DNA of 64,000 bases from Cellulosilyticum lentocellum DSM 5427 (GCF_000178835.2 NC_015275.1:3369001-3433000), one strand, 5' to 3'; counted from the first letter of the stretch, positions 8,980 to 18,309 are shown. The notes: a model not told the origin generated them from the letters alone. Translations and numbers: made by a program.

Positions 8980-10032
8980 CTATGTCCAACTCAGTAAACC
9001 TTGAAGCTTATTTATAAGTTGCTCTGCCATCTTTTTTTGTGTAAGCATGCTAGGATGCCAATCTGTACCAATTCCATCACTTTCTTCTTGTAAACGAAAG
9101 GCCATAGTAGCTATACGTTCATCTTTTTCTTCTTTTTTAAAACGTGCTACTTGAGCTTCTATTTCAGGATATAAGTCTGCCCCCATAACGCCCAAAGTAC
9201 AAACAATATAAGCCTTAGGCTGTTTTTCTCTTATACGTTTTAAAAACTGATAATAACCTCTTCCAAAAGCAGCTATACGATCTGGCTCATGCTTAGTATA
9301 ACTAGCATCATTGGTTCCTAAATTAACCACTACACAATCTGCCTCAAAACGCTTACTATCCCATTTCTCATAACTTTCATGCCCTAGTGACTTTTCTAAA
9401 CTTAAATCTGTATATTCATAGAGCTCTGGCATCAAACATTCATCATTGATTTCACCTGTTTCAGTCCACCCTGATATAATACCATTACCACTCCAGGAAA
9501 CAAGATGATAATCCGCTTCAAGTACTCTGGCTGTAGTAGCTGCATAAGCTTCCCATGGATTTTCTTCTCTTGTGTTAAAGATAGACTTGTTCCACTCTCC
9601 TTCAATCCCATAACCACAAGTAATGGAATCACCTATAAACTCTATCTTTCTTGCTTTTGGCCCGATAGGTCTTGGCACATCATTTCCTTCTATATCAATT
9701 TCTTTAATCCCCACCTTGGCAAAAGCCGCTTCAGATAACTTGATTAAACTTATTTTTACAGACTTCACTTCCTCTGATTCATAAAGGACATAATCGGCCT
9801 CTATTTCCTCTAAGACAAAACGTTTATATAGTTCATCATTGACGAAAACAGCCACTACTGCCTTTAAATCACTTCCCCATGCATTACTGTTACTCCATAA
9901 ACGTGCTTTTACACTTCTAGCTGCGCAAGTAAAAGCTATCCCTGTACAAGAATAGCCAAGATAAAGCATTCCTGCCTTTGTTAAAGTTCTTCCATATATA
10001 CTCACATTATTTTCAGTTGGTTGATATTTCAT
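8980..10032 (-). CDS. SGNH acetyl esterase, carbohydrate esterase family 2-like
   Basis: This 350-aa protein has an N-terminal jelly-roll-like region (~1-120) and an SGNH hydrolase domain. The nucleophile motif is EFIGDSITCG (Ser136), followed by SGNGI (block II, from 181), NLGTND (block III, from 237) and DWHP (Asp324, His326) as the acid and base. The two-domain order is that of CE2 enzymes, which remove acetyl groups from xylan, mannan or sugars. No signal peptide is visible, so it probably de-acetylates imported oligosaccharides. It is divergent from the HAD gene across 127 bases. The exact substrate is not readable from sequence. Confidence 0.85.
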   Translation of the reverse strand: MKYQPTENNVSIYGRTLTKAGMLYLGYSCTGIAFTCAARSVKARLWSNSNAWGSDLKAVVAVFVNDELYKRFVLEEIEADYVLYESEEVKSVKISLIKLSEAAFAKVGIKEIDIEGNDVPRPIGPKARKIEFIGDSITCGYGIEGEWNKSIFNTREENPWEAYAATTARVLEADYHLVSWSGNGIISGWTETGEINDECLMPELYEYTDLSLEKSLGHESYEKWDSKRFEADCVVVNLGTNDASYTKHEPDRIAAFGRGYYQFLKRIREKQPKAYIVCTLGVMGADLYPEIEAQVARFKKEEKDERIATMAFRLQEESDGIGTDWHPSMLTQKKMAEQLINKLQGLLSWT

Positions 10033-10159
10033 TCCCTACATCCTCATTCCTTTAAGATTAATCCCTTACTACTTTACTATTTCTTTAATCCTTTTTAATG
10101 TTGATAACTTTTCATTTTATAACTATAATAAACTCAGAATATTCACAAAGGAGATTTAT

Positions 10160-10897
10160 ATGTACAAACACTATCTTTTTGACTTATATGGTACTTTAAT
10201 TGACATTCATACTAATGAAGAATCTTCACTACTTTGGCAAAAGCTTAGTTCTTTTTATGCTTTTAATGGTGCTCTTTATACAGCTACCACTTTAAAGGAT
10301 GCCTACATAGAAAAAGTAAGTCTCTATAAAACTAAGCAAACACATACCCCTTATCCTGATTTTCCTTTAGAACAAGTATTTAGAGATTTATTTCTTGCTA
10401 AAGCAGTCATACCTTCTGCTGATTTAACAGTTTCGGCTATGCAGTGCTTTCGGATTCTCTCTACTAAATATGTTAAGCTCTATCCTAGTGTTCATGAGCT
10501 CCTTAGTAACTTAAAAAAAGCTGGCAAGAAACTTTTTGTACTTTCCAATGCCCAACGAGAATTTACCTTAAAAGAAATGCGTATTTTAGGTATTGAAGAT
10601 TATTTTGATGGTATTTATTTTTCTTCAGATTACTGTTGCTGTAAACCCGACTCAGCTTTTTATGAAATACTTTTAAAAAATGAGAAACTTCTTCCTCAAG
10701 ATTGCTTAATGATTGGTAATGATTATAATGCTGACTGTGAAGGTGCCTATAATAGCGGCATAGCTTCACTTTACATCCATTCTAATTTATCTCCTCATTA
10801 TCCTAAAGACTTTCATGCGCAATATAAGGTATTAAGAGGCGGCCTTACTAAAGCCACCTCCCTTATACTTAGTAAAATTGAGGGCATAACTAAGTGA
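10160..10897 (+). CDS. HAD family hydrolase (subfamily IA)
   Basis: This 245-aa cytosolic HAD protein shows motif I FDLYGTL (nucleophile Asp8), motif II VLSNAQ, a motif III lysine in CCKPDSAF and motif IV MIGNDYNADCEGA. The second motif-I aspartate, the usual acid/base of phosphatases, is Tyr10, as in many DLYGT-type HAD proteins and in L-2-haloacid dehalogenases (DAYGT). The substrate is therefore uncertain. The start has AAAGGAG upstream. It ends five bases before the stop of a convergent gene. Confidence 0.85.
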   Translation: MYKHYLFDLYGTLIDIHTNEESSLLWQKLSSFYAFNGALYTATTLKDAYIEKVSLYKTKQTHTPYPDFPLEQVFRDLFLAKAVIPSADLTVSAMQCFRILSTKYVKLYPSVHELLSNLKKAGKKLFVLSNAQREFTLKEMRILGIEDYFDGIYFSSDYCCCKPDSAFYEILLKNEKLLPQDCLMIGNDYNADCEGAYNSGIASLYIHSNLSPHYPKDFHAQYKVLRGGLTKATSLILSKIEGITK

Positions 10898-10902
10898 CAG
10901 TC

Positions 10903-11340
10903 CTAACCATTATCCTTTTCATCATTAGGTGCATCTATGTTTTCCATAAAATAAATACCTTCTGTTAAATTAGAAGGATAAATAGGTGTCAGTTCTCCTA
11001 ATAGATCTTCTATATAGCCAGGGCAAGTCATTTCTTTTAGAAGATTTTTGCTTTCAAAGAGTGCCTTGGCCTCTTCAATATAATACTCATCTACTGCATT
11101 TTCTTTCATTAAATTAAGTATATCACTTACTAAAAAAATCTGACATCCTCCTGAAATAGCACCCATATTCGTGTAAAGTTGCCCTATTTCAGTAGGTGTC
11201 ATAGTCTCATAAACCAGTTCTTGCTCTTCACAATAATCATCTAAGCTATCATTATCTACTTCCAAGCAATATTCAAGAACATGTTCGCTATCTTCAAACC
11301 CAATAAGCTTTTGATCTGGGGAAAGTACTATATATTTCAT
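10903..11340 (-). CDS. Hypothetical acidic protein
   Basis: A 145-aa, strongly acidic, probably cytosolic protein with no signal peptide or membrane segment. An AGAAAGGG lies before the ATG. It begins MKYIVLSPDQKLIGFEDSEH, continues with acidic helices, and has two cysteines and a Pro/Tyr-rich end. I do not recognise a family. It lies between a convergent HAD gene and yjbQ but is separated from yjbQ by ~105 bases without a clear terminator. Confidence 0.65.
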   Translation of the reverse strand: MKYIVLSPDQKLIGFEDSEHVLEYCLEVDNDSLDDYCEEQELVYETMTPTEIGQLYTNMGAISGGCQIFLVSDILNLMKENAVDEYYIEEAKALFESKNLLKEMTCPGYIEDLLGELTPIYPSNLTEGIYFMENIDAPNDEKDNG

Positions 11341-11446
11341 CTAAAAACCCTTTCTCATTATCTATGCTGTGAAACTCTTGCCTTTATTATGAGGATAACG
11401 GTTTAGAATTATGCAGCTTGCCCCATCACTTTGTTTTTGCTTATTC

Positions 11447-11851
11447 TTAGCCTTCCATAATTTTCACATAAAAATGGCGTACACGAGGACCGTCAAATTC
11501 ACAAAAATAAATACCTTGCCACGTTCCTAAGATAAGTTCACTATCATGTACGATGAGTGTTTCACTACTTCCTACTGTACTGGCTTTTAAATGTGAATGA
11601 GAATTCCCTTCATAATGAAGGTACTCTTTGTCTGTAGTAGGATAAGCCTTTTCAAAACCATAAATAAGATCTATTTTGACATCAGGGTCTGCATTCTCAT
11701 TAATGGTAATCCCCGCAGTAGTATGAGGACAATAAACAACTACAATCCCTTCTTTTACTCCACTTTTTTCTAAATCTTTTTTTACTGCACTTGTAATATC
11801 TACAAGCATCTGTCTACTCGTTATCTGTAGTTCATGTTCAAATAAATTCAT
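11447..11851 (-). CDS. YjbQ family protein (UPF0047)
   Basis: This 134-aa protein belongs to the YjbQ/UPF0047 family, whose E. coli member has weak thiamine-phosphate synthase activity but whose physiological role is unsettled. Family hallmarks are CPHTTAGITINENAD (His43), EGNSHSHLKAS and GTWQGIYFCEFDGPR; the conserved histidines bind a metal in known structures. I place the start at 11851, where GGGAGTGGAAAGG precedes the ATG; an upstream in-frame codon adds 13 unlikely residues. A true thiE occurs elsewhere in the window, so a thiamine role is not needed here. Confidence 0.9.
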   Translation of the reverse strand: MNLFEHELQITSRQMLVDITSAVKKDLEKSGVKEGIVVVYCPHTTAGITINENADPDVKIDLIYGFEKAYPTTDKEYLHYEGNSHSHLKASTVGSSETLIVHDSELILGTWQGIYFCEFDGPRVRHFYVKIMEG

Positions 11852-12011
11852 CCTTTCCACTCCCTTGTTACTATTTTTATTATTATACACCTGATAGAAG
11901 GATTGCTGACATAGATTTTCTTATATAATTTCAATGAGTAGACAGCTCCATATCCTATTGCTTATTAACAACTACCATTCTCACCTAAGTATTTTCTTTT
12001 ATCAAGTTAGC

Positions 12012-12059
12012 AAAAAAAATAAGAAGGATGCCTCATCTTAAAAGACTTATCATCCTTCT
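12012..12059 (-). terminator. Rho-independent terminator of the flippase-like gene
   Basis: Outer stem AGAAGGATG (12022-12030) pairs with CATCCTTCT (12051-12059), with a T-run on the minus strand at 12012-12019. It closes the operon that ends at 12093. Confidence 0.75.
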
Positions 12060-12092
12060 CTTTTCTATATAACTTAATTAATATTTATAATT

Positions 12093-13121
12093 TTAAGTTT
12101 CACAGGGTTCCCCCTCTTTTATTTTATTGAATCGCCTCATCATGACTACCCCTATTCCTATTAAGAAGGGTAAATAATAACTAGCCATTCGATAAAGTAG
12201 CATAGTAGAATCAGTGGTTAACTTACCAAATAAACTGCTAAATAGCATTAAATAAACCAGTTCACTAGATCCCATTCCTACTGGTGCTGGTATGACGCCT
12301 ACTAATAAATTCATTACTGAGGCAAGTGCCATTCCTTCCCAAAAGTCTATAGGTGGCATTTCTCTAGTCATGCTCCAGTAAGCAATATAAGGAATCATAT
12401 ACCAACAGCTTAATTTAATTAAATTAAGTAGGGTACAAATAATAAGTCTTCCTTTTGCCTTAAAGAAAGTACGGCTCTCTTTTTCTAAATCTACTAAAAA
12501 TGCTTCTACCACTTCGTAAAGTTCTATTTTATTAATAGCTTCCAGTCCTTTACGAAGCAGCCACAAAATGAGCTCATGAAATCTTTTCCAAGTACATGCC
12601 AGTACTAAACATCCAATAATAACGAGATTAAGACCATATCCAAAATAAATATACCCTGTATAGGAATGGGCTAAGTGTTGCTGCCATCCTGAAATAGTTA
12701 GACTCATATATAAAAGCACACACAACTTATGCAAGGCATAATTTAAAGTTAAAAAGCTTCCACTGATTCCAAGTGGTATTCCCTGCTCATTTAGCATATA
12801 CATTTGTGCCACCTTTGTTCCACTTCCAAAGGTAATCCCTTTATAAAAAGTAGCATACCATACAGTTAAAATGCCTTCTTTATAGGTATAGGTAGACCTA
12901 TGTTTTTTAGCAAATATAGCAACTAAAATACCATCGCATATGACATAGGCTATTCCTAATAAAGCAATGAGTAGAATTCCTCCTAATGCCGCTGTTTTAA
13001 GTTGTAAACCTATTTCTACATATGTATCTTTAAAAAACAAGTAGATTAAAAGAAGCATAAGACTTGTAAAGCCTATGATGCGTATACCTTTGTACCCTGT
13101 TCTCACTTCTTTACTATCCAC
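12093..13121 (-). CDS. Lysylphosphatidylglycerol synthase-like / flippase-like membrane protein
   Basis: A 342-aa integral membrane protein with about eight hydrophobic segments and no soluble domain. The motif TFYKGITFGSGTKVAQMYML and a late GVIPAPVGMGSSELVYL match the UPF0104/YbhN family, which forms the transmembrane half of MprF and related lipid flippases. No aminoacyl-transferase domain is attached. It overlaps the radical SAM gene by eight bases, so the two are very likely translated together and may act in one pathway, for example modifying and moving a lipid or envelope glycan; this is inference. Confidence 0.8.
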   Translation of the reverse strand: MDSKEVRTGYKGIRIIGFTSLMLLLIYLFFKDTYVEIGLQLKTAALGGILLIALLGIAYVICDGILVAIFAKKHRSTYTYKEGILTVWYATFYKGITFGSGTKVAQMYMLNEQGIPLGISGSFLTLNYALHKLCVLLYMSLTISGWQQHLAHSYTGYIYFGYGLNLVIIGCLVLACTWKRFHELILWLLRKGLEAINKIELYEVVEAFLVDLEKESRTFFKAKGRLIICTLLNLIKLSCWYMIPYIAYWSMTREMPPIDFWEGMALASVMNLLVGVIPAPVGMGSSELVYLMLFSSLFGKLTTDSTMLLYRMASYYLPFLIGIGVVMMRRFNKIKEGEPCET

Positions 13122-14496
13122 AAGTATTTCCCTGCTTTTTAACTTTTGATTTACTTGCTAAATTTTCCTCCCACAATGGCTCTGCACGTTTTGCCCAAGT
13201 CTTACCATACTCTATGGTCTTAGCTACTAAATCATCCACATCTTCTGGATTAACATATTCTGTAGATTTAGCACCAGAAGCTTTCACCATTTCAGCAATT
13301 TTAGGCGCATTGTCTAAGATAGGACAAGGTCTAAATTGATTGTCATTGAAAGGTTGATTCTTTTGATATTCTCTAAATAAAGGTTGCCCTAAAGCTTCTA
13401 TTAGCGATACCTCTTTAATGTTAGCATTTGAGTAATGACAAAATACGCAAGGCTCCACATCACCATTAGCATTAATATGACAATAACGTCTACCGCCAGC
13501 TACACAACCACCTACATATTCTGCATCATGCCAAAAATCCATATTGAAAATAGGCTTCGTTTCTCTCCAGTGACGAATGGTACGATAAAGCTTTTCTCTT
13601 TGATCAGGCGTAGCCATTAAAGAGGTATCTGTACCACATCCAATAGGCATAAAAGTAAAGTACCAAGAAAAATAAGCTCCTCTATCAATCATCATATCAA
13701 TAAATGCTTCTGATAAAACACTATCGCAGTTAGCTGTTGTAAAGCAAGTTGAAAAGCCAAAAGGCACACGGTTATCTTTCATAACTGCCATAGCACGTTT
13801 AATATCTTCCCATGAACCTTTACCTCGTCTACCATCTGTAGCATCATCAAAACCTTCAACACTAATAGTTGGTACAATATTACCTACTTCACACAAAGCT
13901 TTACAAAACGCTTCATCAATAAGGGTACCATTAGTGAAAATCATGAAAACACAATCATTATGCTTTTTAGCTAATTTTAAAATATCTGTTTTCCTAATAA
14001 GTGGTTCGCCACCTGTCATGATATAAAAATAAATGCCTAATTCTTTTCCTTGAGTGAATAAGCTATCTAACTCATCATAGCTTAAATTAAGTGCTTTATT
14101 ATAATCTGCTGCCCAACAACCAATGCACTTTTTATTGCAAGCTGTGGTTGGATCAATAAGCAAGGTAAACGGAATATCATGCCCATATTTCTCCCTATTT
14201 TTCTCTATTTCTTCCCATCCTTTAATAGAGGCATTTAACAAGAAATTACTAAAAATAGTTTCTAAAATGTGAGGATGTACTTCTTTGGTCAGCTTAGTCA
14301 TAAGCTCTACCCAGTTATTATCTTCTTCCTTAAGAAGCTCCTCTACCATATCAAATTGGCTAGTATAAAGCTTTCCTGTATCTACCTTTCGTAATAAAGA
14401 AACAATACTACTTAAATGCTGTTCCGGATCCTTCCTAAGATAACCTAATAATTGTTTTAATACAGCTTTTTCCACATGATACTTTACGTTTAACAT
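13114..14496 (-). CDS. Radical SAM/SPASM-type protein
   Basis: This 460-aa enzyme binds a [4Fe-4S] cluster through DPTTACNKKCIGCW (Cys120, Cys124, Cys127; CxxxCxxC) and carries MTGGEPL for SAM binding. The C-terminal part has the cysteine pattern of an auxiliary-cluster domain: GGCVAGGRRYCHINANGDVE, PCVFCHY and RPCP. The N-terminal ~100 residues are helical. Such proteins modify peptides or act in cofactor and sugar chemistry. No small precursor peptide was found beside it; instead it overlaps a flippase-like membrane gene and follows an MntP-like gene, which makes a lipid or envelope substrate as likely as a peptide. Confidence 0.85.
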   Translation of the reverse strand: MLNVKYHVEKAVLKQLLGYLRKDPEQHLSSIVSLLRKVDTGKLYTSQFDMVEELLKEEDNNWVELMTKLTKEVHPHILETIFSNFLLNASIKGWEEIEKNREKYGHDIPFTLLIDPTTACNKKCIGCWAADYNKALNLSYDELDSLFTQGKELGIYFYIMTGGEPLIRKTDILKLAKKHNDCVFMIFTNGTLIDEAFCKALCEVGNIVPTISVEGFDDATDGRRGKGSWEDIKRAMAVMKDNRVPFGFSTCFTTANCDSVLSEAFIDMMIDRGAYFSWYFTFMPIGCGTDTSLMATPDQREKLYRTIRHWRETKPIFNMDFWHDAEYVGGCVAGGRRYCHINANGDVEPCVFCHYSNANIKEVSLIEALGQPLFREYQKNQPFNDNQFRPCPILDNAPKIAEMVKASGAKSTEYVNPEDVDDLVAKTIEYGKTWAKRAEPLWEENLASKSKVKKQGNTCG

Positions 14497-14511
14497 TTAA
14501 TCCGTCCTCCT

Positions 14512-15093
14512 TTAAATAAGCTGAAAATAGTGTAAAGCCACCTTTACACCCATGGTGATGAGAATCACGCCACTACAGCCATCAACTACATACTTATATT
14601 TTGTCCCTAGTCTATAACCCATCCATAAACCACAGGTCACAAGAAGTGCCGTTAAGCTAAAAACAAGTATTAAATCCCTTAATATAGAGGTACCTAAAAG
14701 TGCTAATACTACACCGAATGCAATCAAATCAAAGCCAGTGGTAAGTGCAAGTTTAACGATGTCTTTATAATTCAAATCCTTTTCTCTTTGCTCTGTAATT
14801 TGCTTATGTTTTATCATAATAGCTAGCATTTTAACACCCATGCCTATTAAAATAAAGGCTGAAAACCATTCACTTATTCCTATAAAATGTTGTCCTTGTA
14901 AATGCTTCGTCGGTAACCAACCTAGAAAAATACCAAGACCTAAAAGACTTATTTGTATGATGCTATACACTAAACTTATGCCAAATAACTTCCCTTTAGT
15001 TAAATTTCTTTGGCCTGCACCTTTAATAATAGCTGTATTAAAAGCCTCTAAGGTTAGTCCAATAGCTACAATGACGATTTCCCAAAACTGCAT
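14512..15093 (-). CDS. MntP-like membrane protein (putative manganese exporter family)
   Basis: A 193-aa protein with six predicted membrane segments arranged as two related halves, as in MntP and the LysE/CadD-like transporters. The first half begins with GLTLEAFNTAIIKGA, where MntP has a conserved Asp in MDAFA; here it is Glu16. The second half has GFDLIAFGVVLAL, retaining the Asp. The substrate may therefore differ. I start at 15093, because AAGGAAAGGAGTG lies just upstream; an earlier in-frame start adds seven residues. It lies 15 bases before the radical SAM gene and is probably in the same operon. Confidence 0.75.
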   Translation of the reverse strand: MQFWEIVIVAIGLTLEAFNTAIIKGAGQRNLTKGKLFGISLVYSIIQISLLGLGIFLGWLPTKHLQGQHFIGISEWFSAFILIGMGVKMLAIMIKHKQITEQREKDLNYKDIVKLALTTGFDLIAFGVVLALLGTSILRDLILVFSLTALLVTCGLWMGYRLGTKYKYVVDGCSGVILITMGVKVALHYFQLI

Positions 15094-15196
15094 TGTTTCA
15101 CTCCTTTCCTTCATATTTTTAATTAACCTTATTATAAAAAGGGGGTGATCAAAATTACAGCTACATTAATCGCCGATTTATGTCTTAAAAACGACA

Positions 15197-15221
15197 AAAA
15201 GCGGCTAATGTAGCCGCTTTT
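15197..15221. terminator. Bidirectional terminator between TetR and MntP-like genes
   Basis: AAAAGCGGCTA (15197-15207) and its perfect complement (15211-15221) enclose the loop ATG. On the minus strand it lies 57 bases after the tetR-type gene, ending the MATE-TetR operon. An upstream segment (15160-15175) can pair with the same bases; see findings. Confidence 0.8.
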
Positions 15222-15277
15222 AAACATCACTATTATTCTGTATAAATTTTTTGTAGTAAAACACTTATTACTTTTAA

Positions 15278-15847
15278 TTAATTAAAGGATGAATTTCCCT
15301 CAATAATTTCTTCAAGTGAATGAGACATTAAATCATAATAGCTTTTGGTGACTTCTTTGGCTTCTACTGGTAATCCTGCTAAGAGCCACTGCTGAATTAA
15401 AAAAGTTAATCCTTTGGCATAGTACTGGGATACATTATGATTGGTTAATAAATTATGCCCTTTTATTTCTTTTCCCTTTATCTTAAAACTTTCCTCAAAC
15501 AATTCTACTAAATGCTGATAAAAAATTTCTTCAAAAGCATTTTGCCCTTCTATTTTCACTGCCCTTGTATAAAAGTCCTTATGAACCTCTAACTTGGTAA
15601 AAAGTAATTTTACTGCTTCAACCAACATGTCCGTATTAATAAGTATTCTAGCTGCTTCAAAAATATCTGTATAGCAAATCCATTCCAATACTTCATACTT
15701 ATCTGCAAAATGGTTATAAAAGGTAGGGCGTATGACACCTGCTCGGTCAGTAATCATCTTAATAGTAATTTTCTCAAAGGCACATTCAAGTAAAAGTTCT
15801 TTGAAGCTTTCTGCTAAAAGCTCCTTGACATTCTTTTTCTGACTCAC
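15278..15847 (-). CDS. TetR/AcrR family transcriptional regulator
   Basis: A 189-aa regulator with an N-terminal helix-turn-helix (about residues 22-50: KITIKMITDRAGVIRPTFYN, then HFADKYEVLEWI). The C-terminal ligand-binding domain resembles the DhaS-type TetR_C group. It lies 24 bases downstream of the MATE pump in the same direction and probably represses its own operon in response to a pump substrate; the ligand is unknown. AAGGAGGAGAAC precedes the start. Confidence 0.87.
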   Translation of the reverse strand: MSQKKNVKELLAESFKELLLECAFEKITIKMITDRAGVIRPTFYNHFADKYEVLEWICYTDIFEAARILINTDMLVEAVKLLFTKLEVHKDFYTRAVKIEGQNAFEEIFYQHLVELFEESFKIKGKEIKGHNLLTNHNVSQYYAKGLTFLIQQWLLAGLPVEAKEVTKSYYDLMSHSLEEIIEGNSSFN

Positions 15848-15871
15848 CGTTCTCCTCCTTTACTTTAACAG

Positions 15872-17227
15872 CTAAGCAATGGTTCTTGTTACATTTCTTA
15901 GCCATTTCATAGACTTGTAGCGATAAAGTGTAAGTGGAATTTTAATGAGCTCATCACTCATTAATAAAATATAAGTAATAGCAATTGGCCATTTAAACAC
16001 AAATGCTGATAAAAACCCTAATAATAATGAGCCACACCACATAGTTACAACATCGATAATAAGACCAAAATTCGTATCTCCTCCTGCTCTAAAAACACCT
16101 ACTACTAAGTTGGCATTAAAAGACTGTGCCACTACAAAATAGCTCATTACAAACATCATAATTGATAAATAACCTTGTGCTTCTTTAGTAAGTGCTAAGT
16201 TACTCATCACAATTGGCCTAATGACTAAGATAATAAGTCCCCCTATTACGCCAGCATATAAACTAAGGTGGACAAACTTCTTGCCATACACTTTAGCAGT
16301 TTCCTCATCTTTTTCTCCAATGGTCTTACCAATAATAATCGCTGCTGCTCCAGCAATTCCAAAGGAAACTACTGTGGCTAATTGCCTTGTGACTTGGGCT
16401 ACAGAATTAGCCGCCACTACTGATTTACCAATGTGACCAATAATGACTGTATTCATAGCACAAGCTGCTCCCCACATCAGTTCGTTAGCAATAACTGGAA
16501 CTGAATATCGATAGAAGTCTTTCTCTAACAATTGATTTTTAGTAAACACATCTTTTATGTGAAAACGAATCGTGTGATTAAACTTAGTTGCATAAACAAT
16601 TACAATTAACAATTCTACTAAACGTGCTATAAGTGTAGCAAGAGCAGCTCCTTGTATACCTAAAGCAGGAAAGCCTAAAAGTCCAAAAATAAAAATAGCA
16701 TTTAAAACAATATTTACAATGAGTGAAATCAAATAAACAAGCGTAGAAATCACTACCTTTTCAACACTACGCATGATGTTAAGATAAACCATGGTAATGG
16801 CCGTCAATATGTACGAAAAAGCAATAATCCTTAAGTATTTCACACCTTCTGCAATAACATCAACTTCTTTAGTAAAAATCCCCATAACTTGCTCAGTAAA
16901 AATAAGAACAGTAGCTGTAAAAAATAGTGCTACTACAAGGGATATTCTAAGTGCAATAACCATTACTTTTTCAATGGTTCTTGTATCCTTTTGTCCCCAA
17001 TATTGTGCTGTAAGTACCGCCGCTCCAGAGGTAATCCCAAAGAAAAAGAGTGTCATTACAAACTGTACTTGCCCCGCTAAGGATGAGGCTGAAAGCACTG
17101 TTTCATTTACTTTGCCTAACATAATAACATCTGCCGAAGTAACAGCGACATTAATCAAATTTTGAAGTGCCATGGGCAAAACCAAGGCCAATACCATTTT
17201 ATAAAATGAAGGAGTTGATTTCGTCAT
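15872..17227 (-). CDS. MATE family efflux transporter
   Basis: A 451-aa protein with twelve predicted membrane segments in two related halves. The start MVLALVLPMALQNLINVAV and later MLGKVNETVLSASSLAGQV are typical of MATE exporters, which expel cationic drugs or metabolites using Na+ or H+. GGGAGAATATAA precedes the start. It is co-transcribed with the TetR-type gene behind it. The substrate cannot be read from the sequence. Confidence 0.9.
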   Translation of the reverse strand: MTKSTPSFYKMVLALVLPMALQNLINVAVTSADVIMLGKVNETVLSASSLAGQVQFVMTLFFFGITSGAAVLTAQYWGQKDTRTIEKVMVIALRISLVVALFFTATVLIFTEQVMGIFTKEVDVIAEGVKYLRIIAFSYILTAITMVYLNIMRSVEKVVISTLVYLISLIVNIVLNAIFIFGLLGFPALGIQGAALATLIARLVELLIVIVYATKFNHTIRFHIKDVFTKNQLLEKDFYRYSVPVIANELMWGAACAMNTVIIGHIGKSVVAANSVAQVTRQLATVVSFGIAGAAAIIIGKTIGEKDEETAKVYGKKFVHLSLYAGVIGGLIILVIRPIVMSNLALTKEAQGYLSIMMFVMSYFVVAQSFNANLVVGVFRAGGDTNFGLIIDVVTMWCGSLLLGFLSAFVFKWPIAITYILLMSDELIKIPLTLYRYKSMKWLRNVTRTIA

Positions 17228-17332
17228 TTATATTCTCCCTTTCTAATATATTTCCTTATAGACTATTTTTATATTATAGCTTTTTCCCTCTAAAGTATCA
17301 ACGTTAATACCTGCTCAAAACTTCTAACCAAC

Positions 17333-17363
17333 AAAAAAAGACTATTGTACAACAACAGTCTTT
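17333..17363 (-). terminator. Rho-independent terminator of the AIM24 gene
   Basis: AAAGACT (17337-17343) pairs with AGTCTTT (17357-17363) and the minus strand continues into seven T. It is 23 bases beyond the AIM24 stop. Confidence 0.8.
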
Positions 17364-17385
17364 CTTATACATCATCTATTATACT

Positions 17386-18144
17386 TTAAGCAGTTGGAGC
17401 CATCAATACTCTTCCTGTTCCTCTATAAACATTTACAAAGCCTTCTCCTGAAACAGCTGAGCCTAATAGACTTTTGCTTGATTTTTCTACTTTAAACTCT
17501 AAGCTGTTTGACCATGCAATAGCCATATTACCATCTATTTTTAGCACATCATTTTTTAGCTCAATTTCTATTAATTCATCCCTAGGAACTGGACTTTCTA
17601 GAACTGCTATGCCTTGTCCTGTTAGACATAAATTAAATAGGCCTTCATTACCAAGTACCGCTGAGGATAGGTTACTTCTTGCAATGACTTTCTGAGTAAT
17701 TTGAGATTCGCAGGCCAAAAACAAACCATCTTCTAATACAAGTCCACCCCATGTAGAAATATCTTCTAATAAAATATGTTTATACGTAGGCTCTAACATC
17801 AGTAAGCCTGTCCCTTGATATTTAGGTTTAATGGCAGATTCTTTCGTTACCTTAGAAGATATCGCCTTTCCAAATAAGTCTCCAATACCTTTCACGTCTG
17901 CTACCATGTTAACATCTCCAGCCATCCACTGCATAGCACCTGCACTAATGGTAAAGGCATTATTATTCAGTTCAATAAGTACTTGCCTTTTACGAATATT
18001 CATTTCTGAAGCATAATACGCTGCAATAGCTTGTTCTGGTGTTTTCAAACTTAAATCTTTTTCATGTTCAAAAACCTTGACACTTCCTAATGAAGCAATC
18101 TCCTTCATATTATTATTGTTAAACAAATTTTTGTGTGAAATCAT
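17386..18144 (-). CDS. AIM24 family protein
   Basis: A 252-aa soluble protein of the AIM24/TerD-unrelated beta-sandwich family (named from yeast Altered Inheritance of Mitochondria 24). Visible family features are the central LLMLEPTYKHILLEDIS, VLEDGLFLACES and the glycine-rich GNEGLFNLCLTGQGIAVLES. The function in bacteria is not established. GGAAAGGGGAGATAAG lies before the ATG. It is a single-gene unit with its own terminator. Confidence 0.85.
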   Translation of the reverse strand: MISHKNLFNNNNMKEIASLGSVKVFEHEKDLSLKTPEQAIAAYYASEMNIRKRQVLIELNNNAFTISAGAMQWMAGDVNMVADVKGIGDLFGKAISSKVTKESAIKPKYQGTGLLMLEPTYKHILLEDISTWGGLVLEDGLFLACESQITQKVIARSNLSSAVLGNEGLFNLCLTGQGIAVLESPVPRDELIEIELKNDVLKIDGNMAIAWSNSLEFKVEKSSKSLLGSAVSGEGFVNVYRGTGRVLMAPTA

Positions 18145-18241
18145 TCTTATCTCCCCTTTCCTTATAAGGATACCTTACTTTAAAATAAAAAGCATCTTTT
18201 TTATATAATAATTTATTTATTCTTAATATTTTGCCATACCT

Positions 18242-18277
18242 AAAAGATGGTTGCATTTTTTAATGCCACCATCTTTT
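18242..18277. terminator. Rho-independent terminator after nrdB
   Basis: Two 16-base arms (18242-18257 and 18262-18277) are complementary with one mismatch and flanked by A/T runs. It lies about 30 bases past the nrdB stop. Confidence 0.85.
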
Positions 18278-18309
18278 CACCCAATATTTTCATTATAAGT
18301 CTACTTAAA

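Noticed and set aside
11447-11851. YjbQ as a missing thiamine-pathway enzyme
   Set aside because: A canonical thiE under a TPP riboswitch is present at 37.7 kb, and yjbQ has no thiamine-related context.
13114-14496. RiPP biosynthesis cluster around the radical SAM/SPASM enzyme
   Set aside because: No precursor-like small ORF, protease or dedicated exporter could be supported nearby.
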